The notes below the pieces were generated by a model, which saw only the letters and a program-made list of their open reading frames with translations, ran no database searches and was not told the origin of the DNA. The translations under genes were made by a program, and so were the position numbers. Shown here in pieces: positions 1-8,365 of a DNA stretch of 39,014 nucleotides. The DNA is from Candidatus Iainarchaeum sp. (GTDB lineage Archaea; B1Sed10-29; WALL01; JAGHAM01). How positions within the stretch are numbered: position 1 is the first letter of the stretch; every line of letters starts with the position of its first letter. The stretch spans positions 1 through 39,014 of the forward strand of contig JAGHAM010000019.1 of the NCBI GenBank assembly GCA_021161465.1. Direction: 5' to 3'.

Positions 1-4
1 AACT

Positions 5-14
5 ATTTATATAA
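5..14 (+). promoter_or_regulatory. TATA box for alba
   Basis: ATTTATATAA lies at 5-14, which predicts a transcript start near base 35. A strong Shine-Dalgarno sequence (AGGAGGT, about 48-54) then precedes the ATG at 60. This is probably the promoter of the alba-KH-aspS run. Confidence 0.6.
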
Positions 15-59
15 GAATTTGCTAAAATATCACACACTATACTAAAAGGAGGTAACAAT

Positions 60-338
60 ATGGCAGAAGACGAGAACACCGTGTACGTTGGGAAGAAAGG
101 CGTGATGAGCTATGTCCTTGCTGTTGTCACGCAGTTTAACAAAGGAGTAAAGCAGGTCCAAATTAAGGCTAGGGGGAGAGCCATATCCCGAGCAGTTGAT
201 GTTGCGGAGATAGTCAGGAACCGTTTTGTAACTGAAGCTCAGGTTAAGGATATAGCAATTTCCACAGAGGAACTAAGCGAGGATAAAGAGAAAGAACCAA
301 CGAAGGTTTCAGCGATTGAAATAACCCTTACAAAGTGA
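60..338 (+). CDS. albA: Alba DNA/RNA-binding chromatin protein
   Basis: Alba is a small basic dimer that coats DNA and RNA in archaea and contributes to chromatin compaction and RNA binding. The 92 residues match the family length. Visible hallmarks are the N-terminal [12 protein letters not shown] segment with the paired lysines, the [19 protein letters not shown] strand-helix and the VRNRF segment. The start is fixed by AGGAGGT six bases upstream of the ATG. The C-terminal third is acidic and lysine-rich (EDKEKEPTK) before the last strand. The gene leads a same-strand run with a KH RNA-binding protein and aspS. The family call is close to certain; which nucleic acid it prefers is not visible. 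Confidence 0.95.
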   Translation: MAEDENTVYVGKKGVMSYVLAVVTQFNKGVKQVQIKARGRAISRAVDVAEIVRNRFVTEAQVKDIAISTEELSEDKEKEPTKVSAIEITLTK

Positions 339-351
339 TTGCCAACGGGCG

Positions 352-373
352 CCACCTCCTTTTGATGAGGTGG
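352..373 (+). promoter_or_regulatory. Hairpin that sequesters the ribosome binding site of the KH gene
   Basis: CCACCTC (352-358) is exactly complementary to GAGGTGG (367-373), with an 8-base loop. The 3' arm is the Shine-Dalgarno sequence of the gene starting at 378, four bases downstream. If the 7-bp stem forms, the ribosome site is buried. The 5' arm resembles the anti-Shine-Dalgarno end of 16S rRNA. Confidence 0.6.
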
Positions 374-377
374 AGCT

Positions 378-878
378 ATGCAAGCCCCAATATGCACAAC
401 CTGTGCTAGAAGTGGAGTTCTTTGTCCAGAATGCAGGAAGAAGCTCGAGAATAATGAGATAACCAAACTTGACATCGAGCTAGCTGGGCTGCTGTGCAAG
501 ATGGAGGACAAAGAACTGATTAAAGGGGAGGCGTCATTTGAGAGGACTATAGCAGTGGACAGTTTGTTGCTTGTTCTGACAAAGGGTGATATACCTACTC
601 TGATTGGCAGGGGTGGAAGGGTTGTACGATATCTTAGCCAGAACTTGCGCAAGACAGTTAGAGTAATTAAGGACACTGACTTCAAAACACAAGTTATGGA
701 CCTGATTGCCCCCGCCAGGCTTTTGGGTATTAATATAGTGTACAAGCCGGATGGCGATGAGACACTGATCATTATACCAAAAGAGGATGAATCGAAGCTT
801 GTTGCGGATTTAGGGACTATTGAGAAAGCCGCCTGCTTGCTTCTGGGAAATGATAATCTTAAAATTAAGCTGAAGTGA
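378..878 (+). CDS. KH-domain RNA-binding protein with N-terminal zinc ribbon (archaeal NusA-related)
   Basis: The 166-residue protein opens with a compact zinc ribbon (C6, C9, C16, C19 in CTTC...CPEC). A KH-type RNA-binding fold follows, with the GxxG loop as IGRGGRVVRYL near residue 100. The C-terminal half (ARLLGINIVYKP onward) looks like a second, degenerate KH-like domain. Proteins of this type are annotated as archaeal NusA-like transcription factors and, as I recall, often lie beside aspS. The gene starts 39 bases after alba and ends four bases before aspS, so the three are probably co-transcribed. Its ribosome site sits in a hairpin (352-373), which suggests translational control, possibly by the protein itself. 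The exact function is unproven. Confidence 0.75.
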   Translation: MQAPICTTCARSGVLCPECRKKLENNEITKLDIELAGLLCKMEDKELIKGEASFERTIAVDSLLLVLTKGDIPTLIGRGGRVVRYLSQNLRKTVRVIKDTDFKTQVMDLIAPARLLGINIVYKPDGDETLIIIPKEDESKLVADLGTIEKAACLLLGNDNLKIKLK

Positions 879-882
879 TTAC

Positions 883-2178
883 ATGAGAACACATTATTCT
901 GCTCAACTTGAGCCCACGATGGATGGTAAGCTTGTAAAGGTAGCTGGCTGGGTTAACGACATACGGATTCTTGGGAAGATAGCATTCATAAATCTAAGGG
1001 ACAGGGAGGGCTATATCCAATTAACGTTTCCAAAAAGTAAAGTTGGAGAGCTCTTTGATGAGTTGAAGAAGGTAACCAAGGAAACAGTGGTGTCTGCTGA
1101 GGGTATTGTTAAGGCAAACAAAGAAGCCCCGCGTGGGATTGAGATAATACCTCAAAGCATGAAGATAATATCAAAAGCCAAGGCACCACTCCCCATGGAC
1201 TTCTCTGGCAAGATAAACAGTGAGCTGGAGACCCGCTTGAATGCGCGCTTCATGGACTTGAGGAATCCAAGGGTTGCAGCAGTCTTTAGCATACGTGATT
1301 CCCTGCTTACTGGCGTTCGGGAGTTTATGGATGACAACGATTTCATAGAAGTTCACACACCGAAGATAGTTGCCACTGGAGCAGAGGGGGGCGCAACTTT
1401 ATTCCCGGTAAAATATTTCAATGAGAAAGCATATCTCTCTCAGAGCCCACAGCTGTTCAAACAGGTTTTGATGGCAACAAACTTTGATAGGGTTTATGAA
1501 ATTGGGCCTGCTTTCAGAGCGGAAAAGAGTGATACAACGAGGCATTTAAGCGAGTTTACAAGCTTTGATTTTGAGATGGCTTTTATAGACTCGATGGAAG
1601 ATGTAATGAGCTTAATGGAGCAGATGATTGTAAGCGTAGTGGAACACCTAAACAAAAATGTTTCTGATGAGTTGGATTTGCTCGGAATACTTTTAGATCC
1701 CCCTAAATTGCCATTTAAGCGCATAACCTTTGATGAAGCTAGAAATCTACTTGAGAGGAAAAGCATGGATGTTGGGGAGGACTTGGACACAGAGTCAGAG
1801 AAGGCACTTGGCGAGATAATGGCAAAACGGGGCTATGATTTCTATTTTATAACAGAATTTCATTCGGATGTTAGGCCGTTTTACATAATGGAGAGAGATG
1901 ATGTGCACTGTCATAGTTTCGATCTGGATTACAGGGGAAGTGAGCTTTCGAGTGGTGGCCAAAGGGAGCACAGGTACGAGCACCTCGTTAGAAGAATGAA
2001 GAAACAGAACTTAAACCCGAAGGACTTTGAGTTCTACCTGAACGCATTCAAGTACGGTATGCCACCGCATGGGGGCATGGGGCTTGGTGTTGAGCGCTTT
2101 GTGCAAAAGCTCCTCAACCTTCCGAATGTGCGTGAGGCTGTATTGTTCCCAAGGGACAGGTATAGGCTTGTTCCTTAG
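883..2178 (+). CDS. aspS: Aspartyl-tRNA synthetase, archaeal type
   Basis: This class IIb synthetase joins aspartate to tRNA. At 431 residues it has the archaeal/eukaryotic length and lacks the bacterial insertion domain. The N-terminal OB-fold anticodon domain (residues 1-100, RTHYS...VKVAGWV) is followed by the catalytic core with motif 2 (YEIGPAFRAE) and motif 3 (GMGLGVERF), plus the SSGGQREHR loop. At the two positions I recall as separating tRNA(Asp)-specific from relaxed enzymes (Trp26 and Lys85 in Thermococcus), this protein has Asn25 and Pro83. It may therefore also charge tRNA(Asn); this is inference. Its stop overlaps the stop of the converging gene at 2175. Confidence 0.95.
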   Translation: MRTHYSAQLEPTMDGKLVKVAGWVNDIRILGKIAFINLRDREGYIQLTFPKSKVGELFDELKKVTKETVVSAEGIVKANKEAPRGIEIIPQSMKIISKAKAPLPMDFSGKINSELETRLNARFMDLRNPRVAAVFSIRDSLLTGVREFMDDNDFIEVHTPKIVATGAEGGATLFPVKYFNEKAYLSQSPQLFKQVLMATNFDRVYEIGPAFRAEKSDTTRHLSEFTSFDFEMAFIDSMEDVMSLMEQMIVSVVEHLNKNVSDELDLLGILLDPPKLPFKRITFDEARNLLERKSMDVGEDLDTESEKALGEIMAKRGYDFYFITEFHSDVRPFYIMERDDVHCHSFDLDYRGSELSSGGQREHRYEHLVRRMKKQNLNPKDFEFYLNAFKYGMPPHGGMGLGVERFVQKLLNLPNVREAVLFPRDRYRLVP

Positions 2179-2498
2179 AATTTGATGTGGTCATCCAGAA
2201 TTAGATGCGACATGAAGCTTGTGAATGCAAGCAGGCTTAGCAATACGATATCATCTGCTGGAAATAGAACTGATGAGGCTATGGCAACAGCTGAAGTGTA
2301 AATGAGACCAAACCTTATGGTGTGTGTTACCCCCCTGTGCTTTAGCCATGGCTTAAAAAGCAAATCTACATCTGGCAGGGACGCGCCGAATACATTAACA
2401 AAGAAAGAGGCAATCATGAATCTTTGTGTTGTTCTAAACAGGACTACAAAACCCCATATAAGAAGGCCAAGCGCTATGTGCACTTTATTTGATGCCAT
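2175..2498 (-). CDS. Small membrane metal-dependent hydrolase, YdjM/DUF457 family
   Basis: The 107-residue protein has several hydrophobic segments and the spaced polar motifs of the YdjM/DUF457 membrane hydrolase family: an early His (KVHIALGL), PDVD near residue 42, HRGVTHT, and SHLILDDHIKF at the C terminus. These His/Asp residues probably bind metal. Members are associated with membranes, and their substrates are mostly unknown. It follows apgM by 17 bases with AGGTGA upstream of its ATG, so it is the last gene of the eno-apgM run. Its stop converges on aspS with an overlap of a few bases. Family confidence is good; there is no specific function to assign. Confidence 0.75.
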   Translation of the reverse strand: MASNKVHIALGLLIWGFVVLFRTTQRFMIASFFVNVFGASLPDVDLLFKPWLKHRGVTHTIRFGLIYTSAVAIASSVLFPADDIVLLSLLAFTSFMSHLILDDHIKF

Positions 2499-2515
2499 AG
2501 GGTGTCACCTACAGA

Positions 2516-3724
2516 TTATGCCCCATATTTCTTGCTTTTGTCCATTAGGTCTATAATTATTGGCATGAGAGAAAGCCCGTTTATTCTGTTCAACCCACCT
2601 CTTGATACAGAAACTTCGTCGAAACTTACTACATCATCCGGTCTAACTCCAGGTCCTGCCATCACTAAAGGCACGGGGTCACCAGAATGATCCATGCGTG
2701 AGCATGGAGTTGAGTGGTCACAAGTGAATACTATTAAAGTGTTTCTTAACCTCATGAATTCTTTTATCATACTATCTATCTCTTCTATAATCTTGACCTT
2801 CTCTAATGGATTCCCATCATGACCTGCGATATCTGGTCCTTTAATGTGGACAAACACAAAGTCGTTCTTTTTTAGGGTCTTTAAAGCGGTTCTAGCAAAA
2901 CTAGCATAATTCTCGTTTATGCCACCAGTCGCCCCGGTTGGTATCACTGTTTTCATACCAACAGCTCGAGCAACACCTGAATAAAGCGCGCCTTTAGCTA
3001 TGCCAGTAGCCCTTAAACCATATCTCTTTCTCATACTGGGCATTGGCAAAAAGCTGCCTGCACCTCTTAGAAGAACTGCATTCGCCTTCAACCTACTACC
3101 TTTATTTTTTGGATGGCCTTTCAAGACACTCATTGCCTTATTGGTGAACTCATTGATTGCTAGAGCAGTTCTCCTGGCAGCATCCGAGTCTTTTAGCGGT
3201 TTTGAAGCTAAAATACTCTTCCCTGTTTTGTGCGGGTCAGTATCTGTGACGTTTGGTGACAATTCCTTGCCCCTTAATATGAGAACGAACCTATGTTCAA
3301 CTGTTGCCCTCACTATTGGTTTAACTCCACGCACACTTGTTATCTTTATGTTTTTCAGGACTTTCTCAAATGGTTTAGAATCTCTTCTTCCAGCTCTCCT
3401 GTCAATGATGATGCCATTTTTAACTGTGGCTATGTTGCCTCTGAGGGCAATATCTCCCTCCTTCAATTTTACACCTGCTCCCAGTGCTTCAAATGGCCCC
3501 CTTCCAGAGTAGTATATTTTGGGGTCATAACCGAAAAGTGCCAGGTGAGCTGTATCACTTCCAGGCGGTAACCCAGGTGAAATTACATCCATTAATCCTG
3601 TTATGCCTCTCGAAGCTAGCGAATCAAGATTGGGTGTCTTGGCTGCCTGAAATGGTGTCCTACCTTTGAGTTCCTTGCATGGCCTGTCTCCTGCTCCGTC
3701 AGCGATAATAAGCAAGCACTTCAT
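2516..3724 (-). CDS. apgM: 2,3-bisphosphoglycerate-independent phosphoglycerate mutase, archaeal type
   Basis: The enzyme interconverts 3- and 2-phosphoglycerate in glycolysis and gluconeogenesis. It is a 402-residue alkaline-phosphatase-superfamily protein. The N-terminal metal site is IIADGAGDRP, and the catalytic Ser56 lies in PPGSDTAHLALFGYDP. Later metal ligands are visible in HIKGPDIAGHDG and FTCDHSTPC, and the length is normal for ApgM. I chose the ATG at 3724 rather than an upstream TTG at 3733 because ATGA overlaps the enolase stop, a usual sign of translational coupling. It sits between enolase, which uses its product, and a small membrane protein. Confidence 0.95.
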   Translation of the reverse strand: MKCLLIIADGAGDRPCKELKGRTPFQAAKTPNLDSLASRGITGLMDVISPGLPPGSDTAHLALFGYDPKIYYSGRGPFEALGAGVKLKEGDIALRGNIATVKNGIIIDRRAGRRDSKPFEKVLKNIKITSVRGVKPIVRATVEHRFVLILRGKELSPNVTDTDPHKTGKSILASKPLKDSDAARRTALAINEFTNKAMSVLKGHPKNKGSRLKANAVLLRGAGSFLPMPSMRKRYGLRATGIAKGALYSGVARAVGMKTVIPTGATGGINENYASFARTALKTLKKNDFVFVHIKGPDIAGHDGNPLEKVKIIEEIDSMIKEFMRLRNTLIVFTCDHSTPCSRMDHSGDPVPLVMAGPGVRPDDVVSFDEVSVSRGGLNRINGLSLMPIIIDLMDKSKKYGA

Positions 3725-4977
3725 TGAAACCAACCTACGTAACTAACGCCCTCTCTCTCGATTTCAAGAAGCCTGTTGTACTTTGCTAGCCTCTCTGACC
3801 TGCACGGCGCGCCGCTTTTTATTTGCTCTGCCCCTATACCAACTGCTAAATCTGCTATGAACGGGTCACTGGTTTCCCCGCTCCTATGGCTCACCATAAT
3901 CCTATAATCTGACTGCTGTGCCATCTTGGCTGCCTGGATAGCTTCTGTTAGTGTGCCTATCTGGTTTACCTTCAAGAGTAACGCGTTGCAGGCTCTAACC
4001 TGAATGCCATGCTTTATCCTTTCAACATTTGTCACAAATATATCATCACCAGTTACCTGTATGTCCATTGCATCAGTCATCTTTGCGAATTCTTTGAAGT
4101 CTTCTTCATAGAATGGGTCTTCTATGTTCATTATTGGATAGTTCTGGATTAGCTTCTCATAGAACTTCAAAAGCCCATCCGCGCTAAGAGCTTTTCCATC
4201 TATATGATATTTACCTTTTTTGAATATCTCAGATGCTGCAACATCTAATGATAGGTATGCCTCATCCTCATGACCTGATGCCTTCACAGCTTTCAGTATC
4301 AGCTTTATTGCTTCCTCTGTTTTCGAAATTGGCGGGGCGAAACCACCCTCGTCGCCAACATTTGTGGCTGATTTGCCATATTTCTTCTTAAGCATCTCAC
4401 CAAGCTCGTGGTATACCTCGACACCAACTTCCATGGCTTTAGCAAAAGATTTTGTTTTTGGCGCTAACATGAATTCCTGTACAGCTAGCTTGCTACCGGA
4501 GTGTACTCCCCCATTTATTATATTAAAGAACGGCACGGGTACTTTGAATTCCCATTCATGGCTGATACTCCCTATATGATGATAGAGGCCTATTTGCTTA
4601 GCGTTAGCTGCTGCCCTACAGCAGGCAAGTGAGACAGCGGTTGTAGCATTAGCTCCTAACCTGCTTTTGTTTGGTGTGCCATCAAGTTCTATCAAGATCT
4701 TGTCTATCTCTTCCTGTCCTCTTACATCCATACCGATGAGCTGGGGAGCGATTATTTTATTTATGTTGGCTATGGCTTTGGAAACGCCTTTTCCATTGTA
4801 TTCCTTCCCGCCATCTCTAAGCTCTATCGCTTCATGTTTCCCTGTGGATGCACCTGAGGGAACTCTAGCACTCCCCGCGCCTTTACCAACGTTGACAGTA
4901 CATTCTATTGTTGGGTTGCCCCTCGAATCAAAAACTTGGCGGGCATCCAATCCAATTATCTCATATTTCCTTACCAT
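3721..4977 (-). CDS. eno: Enolase
   Basis: Enolase converts 2-phosphoglycerate to phosphoenolpyruvate with magnesium in the cytoplasm. The 418 residues match the family. The N-terminal ARQVFDSRGNPTIEC signature, the GGVHSGSKLAVQEFM loop, VGDEGGFAPP, the metal Asp/Glu residues in LSLDVAA, NIEDPF and VTGDD, LLKVNQIGTLTEA and the signature VSHRSGETSD are all visible. It is the first gene of a minus-strand run with apgM, so two consecutive glycolytic steps share one transcript. The gene is divergent from the APC permease across a 103-base promoter region. Confidence 0.98.
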   Translation of the reverse strand: MVRKYEIIGLDARQVFDSRGNPTIECTVNVGKGAGSARVPSGASTGKHEAIELRDGGKEYNGKGVSKAIANINKIIAPQLIGMDVRGQEEIDKILIELDGTPNKSRLGANATTAVSLACCRAAANAKQIGLYHHIGSISHEWEFKVPVPFFNIINGGVHSGSKLAVQEFMLAPKTKSFAKAMEVGVEVYHELGEMLKKKYGKSATNVGDEGGFAPPISKTEEAIKLILKAVKASGHEDEAYLSLDVAASEIFKKGKYHIDGKALSADGLLKFYEKLIQNYPIMNIEDPFYEEDFKEFAKMTDAMDIQVTGDDIFVTNVERIKHGIQVRACNALLLKVNQIGTLTEAIQAAKMAQQSDYRIMVSHRSGETSDPFIADLAVGIGAEQIKSGAPCRSERLAKYNRLLEIEREGVSYVGWFQ

Positions 4978-5007
4978 AGTTAGTCACTCATCTATCACAA
5001 GCATTAA

Positions 5008-5020
5008 GCATATAAAAAAT
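5008..5020 (-). promoter_or_regulatory. TATA element for the eno-apgM operon
   Basis: On the minus strand the run ATTTTTTATATGC (5020-5008) lies about 35 bases before the enolase ATG. This predicts a transcript start near 4987 and a leader of about 10 bases. On the plus strand, ATTTAAAG at 5041-5048 may serve the permease. Confidence 0.5.
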
Positions 5021-5080
5021 TATCCCCGAAAGACTAAAGGATTTAAAGCCCTTTTGAGTATTACACTGCAAGGTGGAGTC

Positions 5081-6373
5081 ATGAAGAAGGGTATCGGCCT
5101 GTGGTCAGCTGTTTCCATTGGAGTAGGTGGTATGATAGGTGCAGGCATATTCTCAATTCTAGGGGTTGCAACACAGATTGCAGGTAATGCAGTGTATCTG
5201 TCATTCATCATTGCAGGTTTTGTTGCCTTGCTGAGCACTTACTCCTATGCAAAGCTTGGAGCAAGGTATCCATCAGCTGGAGGCCCAGTGGAATTCCTTA
5301 TTAAAGGATTTGGTGGTGGAGTTTTCAGTGGCGGGTTTAACATACTCCTTTGGATTGGCTATATCTTTGCTTTGTCACTTTATGCAAGGGCGTTTGCCAG
5401 CTATGCCATGACTTTCCTCCCTGCAGGTTCTTCTGGATTATGGTTGTATATTTTTGCTACGGGAATTGTGGTGTTGTTCACTATCGTTAACTTTGTTGGT
5501 GCAAAGGCAGTTGGGTCATCGGAAACCCTGATTGTTGCCATAAAAGTTGGTATCCTATTACTGTTTGCGCTGATTGGTTTATTTTTTATCAATCCCTCAC
5601 ACCTCTCACCCTCGTTGTGGCCTCTTGGTAGCAATATACTCTTCGGGGCCGGGATAGTTTTCCTTGGGTATGAAGGATTTGGATTGATAACCAATGCAGC
5701 TGAGGATATGGATAACCCAGGAAAGACGCTACCTAGGGCGCTATACCTTAGCGTGTTTATCACCATGATAATATATGTGCTGGTTTCTGTGGTTGTCGTT
5801 GGTAGCCTTAAAATCCCTAGTATACTAGCAGCTAAGGACTATGCACTTGCAGAGGCGGCGAGACCTTTCCTAGGCCTAATTGGATTTAAGCTTATGGCAC
5901 TGGCTGCTTTGTTCTCAACGGCATCTGCGATAAATGCCACACTTTATGGCGGTGCGAATGTAAGTTACACGATTGCAAAGGATGGTGGCTTGCCTAAAGT
6001 GTTCGATAGGAAACTCTGGGGTAAGAGCACTGAGGGGTTGTTCATTACATCTGGCCTTGTGATACTGCTTGCGAATTTCCTTGACCTTGGAGGGATAGCT
6101 ATGATAGGTAGTGCGGCTTTCCTGCTGATATATGCTGCAGTAAATCTAGCCCATATGAACCTGTACAAACAGACAGGTGCTAATGTTTATATAATTATTC
6201 TAGCTGCTTTTAGCTGCCTTGTAGCACTTGGGATTCTCATATACTACACTGCGGTATACTCCCAGATGACTTTGATAGTACTACTAATGATTATCACTGC
6301 TACATTCGTTGGAGAGTGGGCATATAGGAAATACTCTCTCAGAGTGCTGAGAGCCAGGTACGTGAAAGGCTAG
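5081..6373 (+). CDS. APC-superfamily amino acid permease
   Basis: The 430-residue polytopic membrane protein probably has 12 helices. The first helix carries the APC signature GVGGMIGAGIFS, whose unwound glycine stretch binds the amino/carboxyl groups of the substrate. Helix 6 has the typical LFGAGIVFLGYEGFG with the following AAEDMDNPGKTLPRAL. The substrate cannot be predicted; an amino acid or polyamine is likely. The reading frame is open far upstream, but I start at the ATG at 5081. It has AGGTGG just before it, and the upstream codons lie antisense inside enolase and encode no recognisable domain. It stands alone in its transcription direction. Confidence 0.9.
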   Translation: MKKGIGLWSAVSIGVGGMIGAGIFSILGVATQIAGNAVYLSFIIAGFVALLSTYSYAKLGARYPSAGGPVEFLIKGFGGGVFSGGFNILLWIGYIFALSLYARAFASYAMTFLPAGSSGLWLYIFATGIVVLFTIVNFVGAKAVGSSETLIVAIKVGILLLFALIGLFFINPSHLSPSLWPLGSNILFGAGIVFLGYEGFGLITNAAEDMDNPGKTLPRALYLSVFITMIIYVLVSVVVVGSLKIPSILAAKDYALAEAARPFLGLIGFKLMALAALFSTASAINATLYGGANVSYTIAKDGGLPKVFDRKLWGKSTEGLFITSGLVILLANFLDLGGIAMIGSAAFLLIYAAVNLAHMNLYKQTGANVYIIILAAFSCLVALGILIYYTAVYSQMTLIVLLMIITATFVGEWAYRKYSLRVLRARYVKG

Positions 6374-6378
6374 TGTGT

Positions 6379-6452
6379 TTATGTGAACTTATGCCTTTTC
6401 TGTATTACTGCTCTGGTAGTTCCAATGGTTATGTAAACTTATATCTCTTCTG
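6379..6452. repeat. Imperfect direct repeat, two copies
   Basis: A 24-base sequence beginning TTATGT at 6379-6402 recurs at 6429-6452 with 20 of 24 bases matching, a period of 50. The second copy overlaps the last codons of the small minus-strand gene ending at 6439. No function is evident. It could mark a shared 3' processing or termination region of the converging genes. Confidence 0.5.
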
Positions 6453-6726
6453 CCCTGCCCACTTTCATGTTCCAGACAAGGGTTCTCCCAAACTTCTTTG
6501 CAGGCTCTATCAGTAGGCTCTTACCCGGCTGCTTAAGGGGGATTATGAAATACTCCTGTTGCTTTCCATTTTCATTTATTAGGATTAATTTTTTCTTCCC
6601 GCTGATTGGTCTCATTGTTCCAGGCTCTCTGTAGTCACAGAGAACATACCTTCCGCGTGAGACCAAAGTCCTAACCTCTGGTCCTTTGTCGGTTTCTGCT
6701 ATGACTTCCTTCGGATAGTTTGCCAT
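6439..6726 (-). CDS. Conserved-looking small soluble protein, unknown
   Basis: I do not recognise this 95-residue protein. It is polar, predicted rich in beta strands (RTLVSRGRYVLCDYREP, KKLILINENGKQQEYFIIPL), with no membrane helix and a single Cys. I start at the ATG at 6726, because a good TATA box (TATAAATA, 6756-6749) is centred about 26 bases upstream, making a leaderless transcript. A TTG further upstream would lie inside that promoter. It is divergent from the aminotransferase, sharing the promoter region, which hints at joint control but not function. Confidence 0.65.
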   Translation of the reverse strand: MANYPKEVIAETDKGPEVRTLVSRGRYVLCDYREPGTMRPISGKKKLILINENGKQQEYFIIPLKQPGKSLLIEPAKKFGRTLVWNMKVGRAEEI

Positions 6727-6748
6727 GGGAAAGATTTCAGCAAAAAGG

Positions 6749-6757
6749 TATTTATAC
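6749..6757. promoter_or_regulatory. Shared bidirectional TATA element
   Basis: TATTTATAC at 6749-6757 reads as TATAAATA on the minus strand. It lies about 26 bases from the minus-strand ATG at 6726 and about 37 bases before the plus-strand ATG at 6790, whose GAGGGA ribosome site is at 6780-6785. One AT-rich core may serve both genes. Confidence 0.5.
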
Positions 6758-6789
6758 AATGCGCACCTAACTCGTTTTGAGGGATTAAT

Positions 6790-7995
6790 ATGCGTCCACC
6801 GTATTCAAGAAGAGCTTCCCAGTTGAAGGCGTCTGACATAAGAGAGTTACTTAAGCTAACAAAGAAACCTAAGATAATCTCCTTTGCCGGCGGACTTCCT
6901 GACCCACAATGCTTCCCATACAAAGAGGTTGATGTGCTTTCGACAGAGGTCATAGAGGAAGACTATGTCAAAGCACTGCAGTATGGAACTACTGAAGGCT
7001 TCAATCGACTTAGAAGGGCGCTGGCTCGGAGAATGAACCAGAAGTTCAGGACGAAGGTACATGCTGATGAGATAATTGTAACCTGCGGCGCGCAGCAGGG
7101 GCTTGACTTGATTTCAAAGGTTTTCATAGATAGGGGCGATATCATACTGGTGGAGAATCCTTCCTACTTAGGCGCGCTTTCAGCTTTCAGGCTTTTCCAA
7201 GCGAAATTTGCAGGAGTTCCTATGGATAATGATGGCCTGAAAACAGACAAACTGGAGAAGGCGCTTAAGAAATTTGAGAAGAAGAGCAAGCGCCCGTTTC
7301 TTTATACTGTACCTTCCTTCCAAAATCCCACTGGAGTTAGCATGACACTTGAAAGGAGGAAGGAGCTTATGGAGTTAGCCTCACGCTATGACCTTGTGAT
7401 AGTTGAGGACAATCCCTATGGTGAGCTAAGGTACAGTGGCAAAGCGATGCCGCCGCTGAAAGCCATGGACAAGGAAGGCAGGGTAGTTTATCTAGGGACC
7501 CTCTCAAAGGTTTTGTCTCCTGGAATGCGGATTGGCTGGGTGGCTGCCTCTGAGGGGATACGGCATAAACTTGTTTTAGCTAAGCAGGCCACCGACCTAT
7601 GCACTAGCACGCTCATTCAGTATATTGCCCATAAGTATATTACAGAAGGACACATGGTCAGGCAAATAAAAAAGATAAATGCAGTTTACAAAAGGAAGAG
7701 GAATATCATGCTAAAAGCAATGGATAGTGAATTCCCTGAAGAAGTTAGTTATACTCGTCCAGACGGAGGAATCTTCATATGGGTGAAATTCCCGAAGAAG
7801 GTGAACTCACGTGAACTCCTTAAGAGGTCAATCAAGAAGGAAAAGGTTGCTTTTGTGCCGGGAGATGCCTTTTTCATAAATGAGGGTGAAGGCCTCGATA
7901 CGGCTAGGTTTAACTTCAGTTATCCAACAGAAGAAAGGATACAGGAAGGCATAGCACGGCTTGGAAGAATATTAAAGAAAGAGTTGCGTGCGTGA
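6790..7995 (+). CDS. PLP-dependent aminotransferase, class I/II (2-aminoadipate/aromatic type)
   Basis: This 401-residue fold-type I aminotransferase transfers amino groups between amino acids and 2-oxo acids using pyridoxal phosphate. Visible features are the N-terminal IISFAGGLPDP substrate loop, the TCGAQQGLDL cofactor-phosphate region near residue 98, the PSFQNPTGVSM segment, EDNPYGELRYSG, and Lys240 in YLGTLSKVLSPGMRIGW, which forms the Schiff base. The overall pattern resembles LysN/2-aminoadipate and aromatic aminotransferases. The exact substrate cannot be told. A ribosome site (GAGGGA) precedes the ATG. Its stop abuts the stop of the converging gene at 7996 with no bases between. Confidence 0.92.
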   Translation: MRPPYSRRASQLKASDIRELLKLTKKPKIISFAGGLPDPQCFPYKEVDVLSTEVIEEDYVKALQYGTTEGFNRLRRALARRMNQKFRTKVHADEIIVTCGAQQGLDLISKVFIDRGDIILVENPSYLGALSAFRLFQAKFAGVPMDNDGLKTDKLEKALKKFEKKSKRPFLYTVPSFQNPTGVSMTLERRKELMELASRYDLVIVEDNPYGELRYSGKAMPPLKAMDKEGRVVYLGTLSKVLSPGMRIGWVAASEGIRHKLVLAKQATDLCTSTLIQYIAHKYITEGHMVRQIKKINAVYKRKRNIMLKAMDSEFPEEVSYTRPDGGIFIWVKFPKKVNSRELLKRSIKKEKVAFVPGDAFFINEGEGLDTARFNFSYPTEERIQEGIARLGRILKKELRA

Positions 7996-8226
7996 TTAAG
8001 CAGTTTCAATCTTAACGCGCCTTAGTTCTCTCTTCCTTGTCTTCCCGTTTATAGCGTCTTTCATTACCAAGTTCGCCAGCTTTTGAAGCTCGTCTTTTAC
8101 CTTTATCAGCTGTGCGGTCTCTCCTTCACCAAATTCTGAGTAAAAGAGAGGCTCTAACTCTTTCAGGTGGTCGTCCATATCCATTATTATCTGGAGTCTT
8201 TTCTTTTGAGTTTGATTAAATAACAT
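7996..8226 (-). CDS. Small charged helical protein, unknown
   Basis: This 76-residue protein is not recognised. It is strongly helical and charged (KKRLQIIMDMDDHLKELEPL, QLIKVKDELQKLANLV) with a basic C terminus (KTRKRELRRVKIE). A short coiled coil or nucleic-acid-linked role is possible but not shown. The ATG at 8226 has GAGGGGGA six bases upstream; a longer reading from a TTG is less likely. A TATA-like TTTAAATATAAA lies near 8300 on the minus strand. Confidence 0.6.
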   Translation of the reverse strand: MLFNQTQKKRLQIIMDMDDHLKELEPLFYSEFGEGETAQLIKVKDELQKLANLVMKDAINGKTRKRELRRVKIETA

Positions 8227-8365
8227 TTGGTCCCCCTCACATTGGAGGATAAACGAATGAACCCCCCTTTGCAATATTCTTTTATTATTGATTCGTTTAT
8301 ATTTAAAGCTTTTGTTGAAAAACAGTAAAACATTTTTATACTATCTAGTGCATAAATTTCTCTAT

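Noticed and set aside
239-892. 217-residue minus-strand frame
   Set aside because: It is antisense to alba and the KH gene, Ser/Leu-rich as expected of a shadow frame, with no start signal.
4667-5080. N-terminal extension of the APC permease
   Set aside because: The extension is antisense to enolase, lacks a domain, and the ATG at 5081 has a good ribosome site.
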